Part shown: positions 1 to 8,962 of the stretch, piece after piece | Layout of the letters: every line of letters starts with the position of its first letter | How positions within the stretch are numbered: position 1 is the first letter of the stretch | Assembly (NCBI RefSeq): GCF_014647515.1 | Contig: NZ_BMPI01000024.1 | Coordinates: 62,246 to 126,245, forward strand | Direction: 5' to 3' | Source of the DNA: Dactylosporangium sucinum | Lineage (GTDB): Bacteria > Actinomycetota > Actinomycetes > Mycobacteriales > Micromonosporaceae | DNA length: 64,000 nucleotides | Program-made: the position numbers and the translations under genes | Notes under the pieces: model-generated | Told to the model about the DNA's origin: nothing | What the model saw: the letters and a program-made list of their open reading frames with translations, nothing else | Database searches by the model: none

Positions 1-33
1 TCGGTGCGGCCCCGGTGGGCGGCCCGGTGCGGT

Positions 34-1266
34 TCAGTTGCTCTGGATGTTCTGGTAGATCGAGAACATCGGCAGGTAGAGGCAGACGATCATCCCGCCG
101 ACCACGCCGCCCATGACGAGCACCATGATCGGTTCGATGGACGCCGTGAGCGCCTCGGCCGCGCTGTCGACCTCCCGGTCGTAGAAATCGGCAACCTTTT
201 CGAGCATCTGACTGATTTGGCCGCTTTCTTCGCCGACCTCGATCATCTGCACGACCATCGACGGGAAGATCTTGTGCTGGCTCAGCTGCGAGGACATGGG
301 CCGTCCCTCGCGCACGGCCTGCTGCAGGTCGGTCATGGCCGCCGTGATGACGCTGTTGCCGGTGGTGGCGCCGACGACGTCGAGCGCCTGCAGTACCGGA
401 ACGCCGACCCCCAGCAGCGTGCCCAGGTTGCGGGAGAACCGGCTCAGCGCGATCTTCGTGAACAGCGGGCCGAACACGGGCAGCTTCAGCTTCACCTTGT
501 CGAGCCACAGGCGGGCCGCCGGATTGCTCGCCTTGAGCTGCCGGACGGCGATCGAGCCGACGACGACCAGCCCGACGATGAGCGGCCCCAGCCAGAAGAG
601 CGTGTGGCTGGCGTTGACGATGATCCGGGTCGGCAGCGGCAGCTCGCCACCGAGCTGCTGGAACATCTTCTCGAAGATCGGCACGATGAAGATGAGCACC
701 GCGCTGATCATCACGACCGTGAAGACGAGCACGATGACCGGATACGTGAGCGCGCTCTTGATCTTCCCGCGGAGGGTCGCGTCCTTCTCGAAGTTCGTGG
801 CGATGCGGTCCAGCGCGCTGTCGAGGAAACCGCCGGTCTCGCCGGCCCGGATCATCGCCACCATGAGGGCCGGGAACACCTTGGGGTGCTTGCCGAGCGC
901 GCCCGACAGCGACATGCCGCCCTCGATGTCCGCCCGGACCTCGGCGAGCGCCTTCTTGAGCGACGGCTTCGGCGCCTGCTCCTCCAGCACGGCGAGGGAC
1001 CGCAGCAGCGACATGCCCGACTGGGTCATCGTCGCGAACTGCCGGGCGAAGACGGCGAGGTCCCTGAGCGTGGTGCGGTCGCCGAGCCCCGGGATGTGCA
1101 GTTCCCGCCGCATGAGCGTGCCGGCGTCGGTGATCGCGAGCGGGGTCAGGCCCTGCTGGCGCAGCAGCTGCGCGGCGGCCAGCTCGTTGGCCGCCTCGAT
1201 CTGGCCCTTGACGCGCTTCCCGTCGTGGTCGAGCGTCTGGTAGTCGAAGGTCTTCGTGGCAGGCAT
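34..1266 (-). CDS. pilC: Type IV pilus/type II secretion inner-membrane platform protein PilC
   Basis: 410 residues, the usual length for PilC/GspF. It is the polytopic platform protein that couples the PilB and PilT motor ATPases to pilin movement across the membrane. Two T2SSF repeats are visible (about residues 70-195 and 270-400), each ending in a hydrophobic segment. Membrane spans lie near 170-200, 220-245 and 375-400. The N-terminal part (FDYQTLDHDGKRVKGQIEAA) is the typical PilC opening. ATG start, 16 bases after the pilT stop, so pilB-pilT-pilC is read as one operon. Downstream pilin genes would lie beyond the left edge of the window. The family call is secure; whether the system makes pili or a secretion pseudopilus cannot be seen here. 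Confidence 0.95.
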   Translation of the reverse strand: MPATKTFDYQTLDHDGKRVKGQIEAANELAAAQLLRQQGLTPLAITDAGTLMRRELHIPGLGDRTTLRDLAVFARQFATMTQSGMSLLRSLAVLEEQAPKPSLKKALAEVRADIEGGMSLSGALGKHPKVFPALMVAMIRAGETGGFLDSALDRIATNFEKDATLRGKIKSALTYPVIVLVFTVVMISAVLIFIVPIFEKMFQQLGGELPLPTRIIVNASHTLFWLGPLIVGLVVVGSIAVRQLKASNPAARLWLDKVKLKLPVFGPLFTKIALSRFSRNLGTLLGVGVPVLQALDVVGATTGNSVITAAMTDLQQAVREGRPMSSQLSQHKIFPSMVVQMIEVGEESGQISQMLEKVADFYDREVDSAAEALTASIEPIMVLVMGGVVGGMIVCLYLPMFSIYQNIQSN

Positions 1267-1282
1267 GTCGTCACATCACAGG

Positions 1283-2371
1283 TCAGGTACGGCCGGCGAG
1301 GCGGCGGAACTCCTCGGCGGAGTGGCACAGCTCGAGCGCGGCCTCGTAGGAGATGAGCTGCTGGCGCACGCGCTCGGCCAGGTGCTGGTCGAACGAGAGC
1401 ATCCCGTCGTTGCCGCTGGACTGCATGAACGACGGGATCTGGTGGTTCTTGCCCTCCCGGATGAGGTTCCGGATGGCCGGCGTGGCGAACATGATCTCGG
1501 AGACGATCGTGCGGCCCTGGCCGTCGGCACGGGGCGCCAGCGCCTGGGTCACCACGCCCTGCAGCGCGTTCGACAGCTGCGCGCGGATCTGCTGCTGCTG
1601 GTGCGGCGGGAAGATGTCGATGACCCGGTCGACGGTCTGCGCCGCGCTCTGCGTGTGCAGCGTGGCCAGGACCAGGTGCCCCGTCTCGGCGGCGGTCAGC
1701 GCGGTCGACGTCGTCTCCAGGTCGCGCAGCTCGCCGACCAGGATGATGTCCGGGTCCTGGCGCAGCGCGTGCTTGAGGGCCATGGCGAACGACGTCGTGT
1801 CGGCGCCGACCTCGCGCTGGTTCACGAGGCACCGCTTGTGCTCGTGGAGGAACTCGATCGGGTCCTCGATGGTGACGATGTGGGACGAGCGGGTCCGGTT
1901 CGCCAGGTCGAGGATCGCCGCCAGGGTCGTGGTCTTGCCGGAGCCGGTCGGCCCGGTGACCAGCACCAGGCCCCGGTGCAGGTGGGCGAAGCGGGCCACC
2001 TGGTCGGGCACGCCGAGCTGTTCGAGCGGCTTGATGTTGTGCGGGATGGCCCGGAAGGCGGCGCCGTACGAGCCCCGCTGCGAGTAGAGGTTGACCCGGA
2101 AGCGCGACACGCCCTCGATCGCGTAGGCGAAGTCGAGCTCCTGGACCTGCTCGAACTGCTTCCAATGGCCCTCGTTGAGCACCGCCGCCCGCACCAGCAT
2201 CCCGGTGTCCTCGGGCGTGAGGTCGTCGTAGCCGGGCAGGTACCGCAGCCCGCCGTTGATCCGGACCGTGGGCGGCGCGCCGACGGTGATGTGCAGGTCG
2301 GAGCCGCCGGCCCGGACGAGGGACACCAGCATGGCGTCGAGCGACGCGCGCTCGTCGGAGGTGACCGTCAC
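1283..2371 (-). CDS. pilT: Type IV pilus retraction ATPase PilT
   Basis: About 362 residues. It is the hexameric ATPase that powers pilus retraction. The Walker A is GPTGSGKTTT near residues 140-149, followed by the Asp box (IVTIEDPIEFLH), a Walker B (DIILVGELRD) and the PilT hallmark AIRNLIREGK near residue 300. An open frame continues upstream, but that part reads as Arg-rich shadow of pilB, so I placed the start at GTG 2371. This GTG (VTVTSDERASLDAML) is the last in-frame start before the conserved N-terminal region SDLHITVGAPP. No strong Shine-Dalgarno is visible, so the start is moderately certain. It begins 38 bases after the pilB stop. Confidence 0.93.
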   Translation of the reverse strand: MTVTSDERASLDAMLVSLVRAGGSDLHITVGAPPTVRINGGLRYLPGYDDLTPEDTGMLVRAAVLNEGHWKQFEQVQELDFAYAIEGVSRFRVNLYSQRGSYGAAFRAIPHNIKPLEQLGVPDQVARFAHLHRGLVLVTGPTGSGKTTTLAAILDLANRTRSSHIVTIEDPIEFLHEHKRCLVNQREVGADTTSFAMALKHALRQDPDIILVGELRDLETTSTALTAAETGHLVLATLHTQSAAQTVDRVIDIFPPHQQQQIRAQLSNALQGVVTQALAPRADGQGRTIVSEIMFATPAIRNLIREGKNHQIPSFMQSSGNDGMLSFDQHLAERVRQQLISYEAALELCHSAEEFRRLAGRT

Positions 2372-2409
2372 ATCGGTGCCATCGGCACGACCGGCGGCGA
2401 TGTGAGGGT

Positions 2410-4080
2410 TTACACGGCGACGCGCACGACCTCCGCGATCGAGGTCTGCCCCTCCGCGGCCTTGGCGAGGCCGTCGATGCGCAGGTCGCGCAGGCCCTCG
2501 CGGTAGGCGACCGCCTGGATCTCGTGCGCGGACGCCCGGTTGACCGCGAGCTTCTCGATCTCGGGCGACACCGGCATGACCTCGTGCAGCGCGATCCGGC
2601 CGCGGTACCCGGTGTTCGCGCACGACCGGCAGCCGACCGGCCGCCACAGCGTCGCCGGCACGCCGAAGTCCTCGAACGGCCAGCGGGCGCCGACGAGCTC
2701 GGCCTCCGTCGGCGCGTACTCGGTGCGGCACCAGTCGCACAGCCGCCGCGCGAGCCGCTGGGCGAGCACGCAGTCGACCGACGAGCCGACCAGGAACGGC
2801 TCGATGCCCATCTCGACCAGCCGCGTGACGGCGCTCGGGGCGTCGTTGGTGTGCAGCGTCGAGAGCACCAGGTGGCCGGTGAGCGCGGCCTCGACGGCGA
2901 GCTGCGCGGTGGTCCGGTCGCGGATCTCGCCGATGAGCACCACGTCGGGGTCGGAGCGCAGGATGGCCGGCAGCACGGCCGCGAACGTCAGGCCGGCCTT
3001 GTGGTCGACCTGCACCTGGTTGACGCCCGGCAGGCGGTACTCCACCGGGTCCTCGACGGTGATGATGTTGACGGTGGGCTTGCTGATCTCGGCGAGCGTC
3101 GCGTACAGCGTGGTCGACTTGCCCGAGCCCGTCGGCCCGGTGACCAGCAGCATCCCGTGCGGCTTGCTGAAGCTCGTCGCGAAGCGGTCGTAGTTGCCCT
3201 GGCTGAAGCCGAGCTTGCCCAGCTTGAGGTCCATGCCGCTGGTGTCGAGCACGCGCAGCACGATCTTCTCGCCCCAGACCGTCGGCAGCGTGGCGGTGCG
3301 CAGGTCGACCACCCGCTGGTTGATCTCGACGGTGATGCGGCCGTTCTGCGGCACCCGCCGCTCCGTGATGTCGACGTTCGACATGATCTTCAGCCGGGAG
3401 ATGAGCGCCGACTGGACGTGCTTCGGCACCGTGTCGACCTCGTGCAGGACGCCGTCGATGCGGTACCGCACGCGCATGCTGTGCTCGCCCGGCTCCAGGT
3501 GCAGGTCCGAGGCGCGGTTCACGATCGCCTGCTCGAGCAGCGAGTTCACGTAGCGGACGATCGGCGCGTCCTCGTTGACCGCGGACAGGCTCGACACGGC
3601 GGGCGCCGCCTCGGCGCGCAGGCTCTCGGCGACCTCGCCGAGGTCGTTCTCCTCGCGCTTGAGCCGGTCGATGATCTTGCGCAGCTCCGACCGGGCGACC
3701 ACCACCGGGCGCACGGTGAGGCCGGTCGCCGCCCGCACGTCGTCGAGCGCGAGCACGTCGCCGGGGTCGGTGATCCCGACGGTGATCTCGGTGTCGTTGA
3801 GCGCGATGCCGAGCACGCGGTGCTTGAGGACCAGCGCCATCGGGATCTTGGTGACCGCCGCGGGGTCGATCGGGTAGCCGACCAGGTCGAGCGTCGCGAT
3901 GCCGAACGCGTCGGCCGACGCCTCGGTGAGCTGCTCCTCGGTGACGACGTGGTCGTTGATCAGGACGGCCCGGATCGACCGGCCGGTCCGCTCGGCCTCT
4001 TCCGCGGCCCGGTCCACGGCCTCCGGGTCGGCGCCGCGTTGCTTCAGTGCGTCCAGCAGTGGCCTGAACGTCTGGTACAT
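2410..4080 (-). CDS. pilB: Type IV pilus assembly ATPase PilB (GspE/PulE family)
   Basis: 556 residues, full length for PilB. It is the extension ATPase driving pilin polymerisation. Residues 1-140 form a MshEN/T2SSE N-terminal domain. The motor domain has SDLHLEP (about 191-197), Walker A GPTGSGKSTT (315-324), Asp box (TVEDPVEYR) and Walker B (DVVLIGEIRD). Near the C-terminus are the paired cysteines of the zinc insertion, CDWC and CRSC, before ANTGYRGR. ATG start with a GGGGGTGAG-like ribosome site. It is the first gene of the pilB-pilT-pilC operon and is divergent from the gene at 4202. Confidence 0.95.
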   Translation of the reverse strand: MYQTFRPLLDALKQRGADPEAVDRAAEEAERTGRSIRAVLINDHVVTEEQLTEASADAFGIATLDLVGYPIDPAAVTKIPMALVLKHRVLGIALNDTEITVGITDPGDVLALDDVRAATGLTVRPVVVARSELRKIIDRLKREENDLGEVAESLRAEAAPAVSSLSAVNEDAPIVRYVNSLLEQAIVNRASDLHLEPGEHSMRVRYRIDGVLHEVDTVPKHVQSALISRLKIMSNVDITERRVPQNGRITVEINQRVVDLRTATLPTVWGEKIVLRVLDTSGMDLKLGKLGFSQGNYDRFATSFSKPHGMLLVTGPTGSGKSTTLYATLAEISKPTVNIITVEDPVEYRLPGVNQVQVDHKAGLTFAAVLPAILRSDPDVVLIGEIRDRTTAQLAVEAALTGHLVLSTLHTNDAPSAVTRLVEMGIEPFLVGSSVDCVLAQRLARRLCDWCRTEYAPTEAELVGARWPFEDFGVPATLWRPVGCRSCANTGYRGRIALHEVMPVSPEIEKLAVNRASAHEIQAVAYREGLRDLRIDGLAKAAEGQTSIAEVVRVAV

Positions 4081-4201
4081 CTCACCCCCGTGTCCCCGCC
4101 TGCACAGATCGGCGGCTGTCCGGGTGACTTTCGGGTTTCACCCCGGGCACGTGGACCGTGTTCGTTGACCTTGCGCCGTGTCGTCGTGAGGATCCTTCGC
4201 T

Positions 4202-5464
4202 GTGTCGGTTGCCGTAGTGGACGAACCCAGAAACGGATTGCCCGGCAATATCAGCGTCTGGCGGGCGCGGTGGCTCTTGATGCGGTACGGGAAGCCACCG
4301 GGGCCCCCGCCGCCCGGCGTCGAGGCGACCACCCAGGTCGAGCTGCTGACGCTGATCACCGAGGTCGCGGCGCGGGTCGGCGTGGCGCCGCCGGACGTGG
4401 TGCTGCTCAGCGGGCACGGCGTCGTGCGGGGCTGGGCCAGCCGGCGCCGGCGCATCCTGCTGGTCGGGGTTCCCGTGCTGTACTGCCTCGCCGTCGACGA
4501 GGTACGCGCGCTCGTCGCCCACGAGCTCGCCGTCATCGACCACCGCCGCGCGCACCTCGTGGTGCGGCTGCGCGAACTGCACGACGACGCCGTCGAGCCG
4601 GGCCTGGCGCGGGGGCGCTCGCTGACCGTGCTGCGCGCGACCCAGCACTTCGCCGACGCCCTGGAGCGCCGGGCCGACCAGGCCGCGAGCAGCGCCTCCG
4701 GGCTGCACACCGCCGCGCGGGCGGTGGTGAAGGCCGACATCGCCGAGTTCGAGTTCGCGGACCTGGCCTTCGACGTCGAGGAGCAGGTCTGGCAGCGCAC
4801 CGGCGCCGCCGTCCAGGACCTGCACGCCGGCTGGCAGGCCGCGGCCCGGGCCGGCGCGGTCGTCTCCGAGCTCGACGAGGACACCCGCGCGACCCTGATG
4901 GGCCGCCACCCCGGCCTGGCCGGGGCGATCGGCTCGCTCACCGACCCGCACGTCTCGCTGCGCGCGTGCGACGTGGTACCGCTGGCGCCCCTCGCCCCGT
5001 CCACCGAGCGTGCCCTGGCCGGGCACGTGCTCAGGCGGCAGGGCTCCGAGTGGGTGACGTTCGCGTCGCTCCCCGAGGCCGAGTGGCCCGGCTGGCTGAC
5101 CCGTCAGGCCCGCTCGGTGACCGAGCAGGTGGCGACGCTGCTGCGCCGGCCGCCCATCGGCCCGGCCGAGGTCGTCGAGGTGCTGCTCACCCGGCTCGAC
5201 GAGCTGGTGGCCGCGAACTGGCCGGCCGCCCAGCCCGAGCCGCCGGCCGAGCCGGCCGAGCTGGACGGCACCCCGTCGGTGGTGGTGGTCGCGGAGGCGG
5301 CGCTCACCGAGCGCGGCTGGCGGCGCGTCCACCCGGCCGCCGCGGGGGTGCTGGTCGGCCCGGACGGCGAGCAGCACAACCTGACGCTGCTCGCGCGCGC
5401 GGCGCACGACTCGCCGGCCGCGCTGGCGGTCCTGCTGGAGCTGCTGTCCCGGCCGGTTACCTGA
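4202..5464 (+). CDS. M48-like metallopeptidase homologue with degenerate zinc motif
   Basis: 420 residues, GTG start. The segment DEVRALVAHELAVIDHRRAH (about residues 100-119) matches the position of the M48 zinc helix (AHELGHxxxRD). Here the second histidine of HExxH is replaced, giving HELAV. The third-ligand motif ExxAD is recognisable as LERRADQAA about 55 residues later. No clear membrane spans are seen, unlike HtpX-type M48 proteins. It is therefore either a pseudopeptidase or a protein using the shifted histidine of VIDH. It is divergent from pilB, and its stop overlaps the convergent epimerase by 8 bases. The family relation is inference from motifs; the function is unknown. Confidence 0.6.
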   Translation: MSVAVVDEPRNGLPGNISVWRARWLLMRYGKPPGPPPPGVEATTQVELLTLITEVAARVGVAPPDVVLLSGHGVVRGWASRRRRILLVGVPVLYCLAVDEVRALVAHELAVIDHRRAHLVVRLRELHDDAVEPGLARGRSLTVLRATQHFADALERRADQAASSASGLHTAARAVVKADIAEFEFADLAFDVEEQVWQRTGAAVQDLHAGWQAAARAGAVVSELDEDTRATLMGRHPGLAGAIGSLTDPHVSLRACDVVPLAPLAPSTERALAGHVLRRQGSEWVTFASLPEAEWPGWLTRQARSVTEQVATLLRRPPIGPAEVVEVLLTRLDELVAANWPAAQPEPPAEPAELDGTPSVVVVAEAALTERGWRRVHPAAAGVLVGPDGEQHNLTLLARAAHDSPAALAVLLELLSRPVT

Positions 5465-6314
5465 CGTGGTCGCGCCACGAGTACTGCGGCTCGTAGCCCA
5501 GGACGTCGCGGGCGCGGTCGATCGACAGCAGGGTCTCGAACTCGCCGATCTCCCTGTTCAGCGGTACCGCTGGGAAAACCTCGGCGAGCAGGTCCTTCGA
5601 CGGCCGGTTCATGATGGTGTCGGCGGCGGCGACGATGAACTCGTTCGCCCCGCGCAGCGCCGATCCCTCGGCGGCCTGCACCGCGAGCCGGCAGGCGGCG
5701 GCGACGTCGCGGGCGTCGACGTATCCCCAGAGGTTCCACTTGCGCGCGTGCGCGTCCGCCCAGTAGCCCGGGACGTTGGCGTAGTCCTCCGGCGTGTGCA
5801 CGTTGGACAGCCGCAGCGCGACGAACGGGATGCCGCTCCACCCCGCGATCTCCCGGGCGAGCGTCTCCCCGAGCACCTTGGACAGCGCATACGTGGTCGT
5901 CGGGAAGGGGAAGTGTCCCTCGTCGACGGGCGCATACCTCGGCGGCGTGTCGAACGGCAGCCCGAGCGTGGTCTCGCTCGACGCCCACACCACGCCGCGC
6001 AGCCCGTGCGCCTGCGCGGCGAGGAACACGTTGGCGTTCATCGCGCAGTTACGGTTGAGCGTCACGGCGGGCGGGTACATCCCCGGCGCCGGGATGTTGG
6101 CGAGGTGCACGACGCTGTCGGCGCCCTGGAGCACCTCGACCGCCTGCCCGTAGTCGGTGAGGTCGGCGATCAGCAGCGGCGTGCCGAGGTCGCTGAGGTG
6201 CCCTGGCCGGCCGACCGCATCGGTGGCGACGACGTGGTGGCCGTGCGCGAGCAGATCGGCGACGACGACCCGCCCGGTCTTCCCGCTCGCTCCGGTGACG
6301 ACGATGCGCGACAT
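5457..6314 (-). CDS. NAD-dependent epimerase/dehydratase (extended SDR)
   Basis: 285 residues. It opens with a Rossmann fold bearing the extended-SDR GASGKTG motif (residues 8-14). The catalytic YALSK motif (YxxxK) lies near residue 145, with the upstream WASSE supplying the serine. The C-terminal part (FVALRLSNVHTPEDY, then DARDVAAACRLAV) is typical of UDP-sugar epimerase-like proteins. The substrate cannot be named. ATG start. Its last 8 bases overlap the end of the convergent M48-like gene, and it lies 114 bases downstream of the LCP gene on the same strand. Confidence 0.88.
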   Translation of the reverse strand: MSRIVVTGASGKTGRVVVADLLAHGHHVVATDAVGRPGHLSDLGTPLLIADLTDYGQAVEVLQGADSVVHLANIPAPGMYPPAVTLNRNCAMNANVFLAAQAHGLRGVVWASSETTLGLPFDTPPRYAPVDEGHFPFPTTTYALSKVLGETLAREIAGWSGIPFVALRLSNVHTPEDYANVPGYWADAHARKWNLWGYVDARDVAAACRLAVQAAEGSALRGANEFIVAAADTIMNRPSKDLLAEVFPAVPLNREIGEFETLLSIDRARDVLGYEPQYSWRDHVR

Positions 6315-6400
6315 GGCCCGATCTTCGCACGCCCGCCCCGGACGCTCCCCGCCCGTCGGCCGGGTCCGCCGTGCGCACGGGCCAGGACAGCCTCCCTCCG

Positions 6401-6424
6401 ACCGGCGACCCGGTCGACGCCGGT
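6401..6424 (-). terminator. Hairpin just downstream of the LCP gene
   Basis: The arms ACCGGCG and CGCCGGT are perfect inverted repeats around a 10-base loop, starting 4 bases after the LCP stop codon. No U-tract follows, which is usual for high-GC actinobacterial terminators. The call rests on position and symmetry only. Confidence 0.4.
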
Positions 6425-6428
6425 GGGC

Positions 6429-7589
6429 CTAGCTGTTGCTCACCAGGCCGACGTTCGACGTCATGAAGGACTCGACCTCGTTCGTGCGGACGGCCTCCAG
6501 CAGCGCGAGCGTCGTGGCGTCGAGCGACTCCGCGCCCGGCTGCTCCGGCGAGGCGTGGAAGGTGCCGTTGTTCGTCTTCACCGTCAGCAGGTTGTCGCCG
6601 CTGACGCCCTTCATCGAGAAGATCCAGTCATCGAGGCCGATGCCGCCCGTGTCGATCGTCATCGACTCCCCGACGACGTCGAGGATCTTCTTGAGCTTGG
6701 CCGGGTCGGTGAGCACCTCGCGGCTGGCGATCTTGCGGAACAGGGCCTTGATGAACTGCTGCTGGTGCCGCTGCCGGTCGTAGTCGCTGCGGGGCAGCGT
6801 GTCGCGCTGGCGGACGTAGTCGAGCGCCTGCCAGGGGGCCAGGTGCTGGTAGCCGACGTGGTAGGTCTGTGGCGTCACGCCCGGCACGGGGATCAGGTCG
6901 GTGCCGCCGGCCTCGTTGAACCGCTGGATGTAGGGCACCTTCGTGTTGCCCTTGGCGTCGTGGCCGATGTGGACCGACCGCGTCTCCTGGTCGACGTACA
7001 TGTCGACGCCGCCCAGGACGGTCACCACGCGCGTGAAGCCGGCGAAGTCGACGATCGCGGCCGCGTCGAAGGTGATGCCCCAGTTCTCCTCGATCGTGTC
7101 GGCCAGCAGCGTCATCCCGTACCGCCGCTGGTCCTTCCCCGTCGTGCGCAGCCCGCCCTCGGCGAAGGCCGCGTTGATCTTGTCGTGACCGCCGTGGTAG
7201 CGGGCCTTGCCGTTGTTGAACGGCGGGATCTCGACCCAGGTGTCCCGCGGGATCGAGATCAGGTACGCCGAGTCGTGGCTCGCGGGGATGTGCACGATGA
7301 TGATCGAGTCGGAGCGGATCGCCTCCGACGGGTCCTGGTCGGGCCGGGGATCGATGCCGACCAGGAGGATGTTCTTCGCGCCGCTGATGCTGACGTGCCG
7401 GCCCTGCTGCTCCGCGGCCGGGACGATGAGCTCCTCCTGCCGCACGCTGCTCGTGGCGTAGCCGACGACGACGTCCTTGGCGACGAACGCGCTGCCCGCC
7501 AGCATCATCATGAGTGCGCCCGTCACGACCAGCGTGCGGGCCCATTTCGGGTCGCGGCGCGACCTGCGCAGCTTTCCGAGTTGCGACAC
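6429..7589 (-). CDS. LytR-CpsA-Psr (LCP) family cell-wall glycopolymer ligase
   Basis: 386 residues, GTG start with a GGGAG ribosome site 8 bases upstream. There is a short basic N-terminus, one membrane span (about residues 19-40) and an extracytoplasmic LCP domain. Family landmarks are NILLVGIDPRP, RSDSIIIVHI, the pyrophosphate-binding ISIPRDTWVEIP, KINAAFAEGG, and the late LDYVRQRDTLPRSDYDRQ. LCP enzymes transfer glycopolymers such as teichoic acid or arabinogalactan from a lipid pyrophosphate to peptidoglycan. No C-terminal LytR_C domain is seen. The small membrane peptide gene 52 bases upstream on the same strand could be co-transcribed. Confidence 0.92.
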   Translation of the reverse strand: MSQLGKLRRSRRDPKWARTLVVTGALMMMLAGSAFVAKDVVVGYATSSVRQEELIVPAAEQQGRHVSISGAKNILLVGIDPRPDQDPSEAIRSDSIIIVHIPASHDSAYLISIPRDTWVEIPPFNNGKARYHGGHDKINAAFAEGGLRTTGKDQRRYGMTLLADTIEENWGITFDAAAIVDFAGFTRVVTVLGGVDMYVDQETRSVHIGHDAKGNTKVPYIQRFNEAGGTDLIPVPGVTPQTYHVGYQHLAPWQALDYVRQRDTLPRSDYDRQRHQQQFIKALFRKIASREVLTDPAKLKKILDVVGESMTIDTGGIGLDDWIFSMKGVSGDNLLTVKTNNGTFHASPEQPGAESLDATTLALLEAVRTNEVESFMTSNVGLVSNS

Positions 7590-7641
7590 GTCTCAGGCTC
7601 CCTGTCCGGGGCGGCGTCGCGCCCCGGGGGAGCCCGGAACA

Positions 7642-7770
7642 TCACCCGCCGACGACGATCACGCCGATCACGCTGATCAGGACGATCACCGCCAGGAGCA
7701 CGAGCATGCCCTGCTCGCTGTCGAGGTTGGTGAGCTTGCGAGTGGTCGTGGGGGTCGTGGGGGTGGACAT
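7642..7770 (-). CDS. 42-residue single-span membrane peptide
   Basis: A short gene with an ATG preceded by a strong GGAGG ribosome site at ideal spacing. The peptide starts with a Thr/Pro-rich head (MSTPTTPTTTRKLTNLDSEQ), has one hydrophobic stretch of about 20 residues (MLVLLAVIVLISVIGVIVVG), and stops with TGA. It ends 52 bases before the LCP start on the same strand, so it may share its transcript. The evidence for a real gene is the ribosome site, the clean membrane helix and the third-position GC bias. I recognise no family. Functions such as an LCP partner are speculation. Confidence 0.7.
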   Translation of the reverse strand: MSTPTTPTTTRKLTNLDSEQGMLVLLAVIVLISVIGVIVVGG

Positions 7771-7978
7771 CGTAGCCTCCGGTCGCGGTGTGGTGACTCA
7801 AACGTTAGGTACACCGCGAACTGGTTTGCTCCCGTCATCGTGCCACGAGCCCGACCTGCGTGAACGGCTCTGCGAACCCTTTCGTGGGTTCTACGAGCCG
7901 CACCGCCGGCCGGTGACGGGGATGTCGCCGTTCGTTGCGATTTCGGCCGATTCCGGCACCCACCGCCCGAACCTCGTG

Positions 7979-8962
7979 TCAGGCTGCCCCGACGTCCGCG
8001 CTGAGACCTGGAAAGACCTTGCCCACCTTGGCGACAAGATAATCACCATAGGTACCGTTAAATACGCGAAGGTCCTGTCCGTCCCAGCGGCGCTCGCCGC
8101 CGGCTCCCGTGGCCGCCCGGCCCGGCAGCGGCGGGACCTCCGCGGCGAAGTCCGGGTCGAAGAAGAAGGGGAACGACAGGCGCTCGTTGCCGCTGCGGTT
8201 GCGCACCCGGTGCGGGGTCGAGCGATACCACCCGCCGGTCATCCGGTCGAGCATGTCCCCGATGTTGCACACGAACGTGCCGGGCACCGGCGGCGCGTCG
8301 ATCCACCCGGACGGGGTGCGCACCTGCAGGCCGCCGTTGCCGTCCTGCAGCAGCAGGGTCAGCAGGCCGTAGTCGGTGTGCTCGCCGACGCCCCACGCGT
8401 CGGTGTCCGGCTCGGCCGGCGGGTAGTGGAAGATGCGGAAGAGCACGGTCGGGTCGGCCGTGTACCCCGCGGCGAAGTAGTCCGGGGCGAGCCCGAGGCT
8501 CTGCGCCACCCCGCGCAGCACGGCCTGCGCCGTCGCGGTCAGCGCGGCGAGATACTCCAGCACCGCCGCGCGCAGCTCGGGGACCTGGCGGGGGAAGAGG
8601 TTCGCGCCGTGCAGCGGCAGCCCGGCGCGCACCCGCGGGTCGTCCGGGCCGAGCTCGGTGCCGAAGTAGAGGCCCTCCTTGGCGTCGGGCCGCCCCGAGG
8701 TCAGCTCGGCGCCGACCGGGAAGAACCCGCGCCACGCGCGGCCGCCGCGGGCCATCGCGATCTCCAGCTTGCCGGCCTCCGGCAGCGCGAAGAACGCCCG
8801 GGCGTGCCGGTCGAGCCGCTCGACGAGCTCCGCGGGCACGCCGTGGCCGGTCACGTAGAAGAACCCGCTGGCGCGGCACGCGGCCTCGATCCCGGCGGCG
8901 GCCACGGGGTCGGCGCCGTCGCGGACGAGCCGCGAGACGTCGACGATCGGCAGCTCGAGCAT
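7979..8962 (-). CDS. 2-oxoglutarate/Fe(II)-dependent oxygenase, isopenicillin-N-synthase-like
   Basis: 327 residues. The N-terminal DIOX_N region starts with LPIVDVSRLV and contains ASGFFYVTGHGVP. The Fe2OG core has the iron ligands HTD (in GVGEHTDYG, about residue 205) and a distal His (STPHRVRN), followed by the 2OG-binding RLSFPFF (RxS). This arrangement is that of plant-type IPNS/gibberellin-oxidase homologues, which hydroxylate or desaturate small molecules. The substrate is unknown. The ATG overlaps the permease stop by one base (TGATG), making it the third gene of an ABC transporter operon. The open frame upstream of this ATG is permease shadow. A natural-product or amino-acid substrate handled with the exporter is inference. 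Confidence 0.9.
   Translation of the reverse strand: MLELPIVDVSRLVRDGADPVAAAGIEAACRASGFFYVTGHGVPAELVERLDRHARAFFALPEAGKLEIAMARGGRAWRGFFPVGAELTSGRPDAKEGLYFGTELGPDDPRVRAGLPLHGANLFPRQVPELRAAVLEYLAALTATAQAVLRGVAQSLGLAPDYFAAGYTADPTVLFRIFHYPPAEPDTDAWGVGEHTDYGLLTLLLQDGNGGLQVRTPSGWIDAPPVPGTFVCNIGDMLDRMTGGWYRSTPHRVRNRSGNERLSFPFFFDPDFAAEVPPLPGRAATGAGGERRWDGQDLRVFNGTYGDYLVAKVGKVFPGLSADVGAA

Noticed and set aside
2524..5496. 990-codon plus-strand open frame opposite pilB and running into the M48-like gene
   Set aside because: Its translation is Arg/Gly/Asp-rich with no domains, while the opposite strand encodes textbook PilB. Long antisense frames are expected at this GC content.
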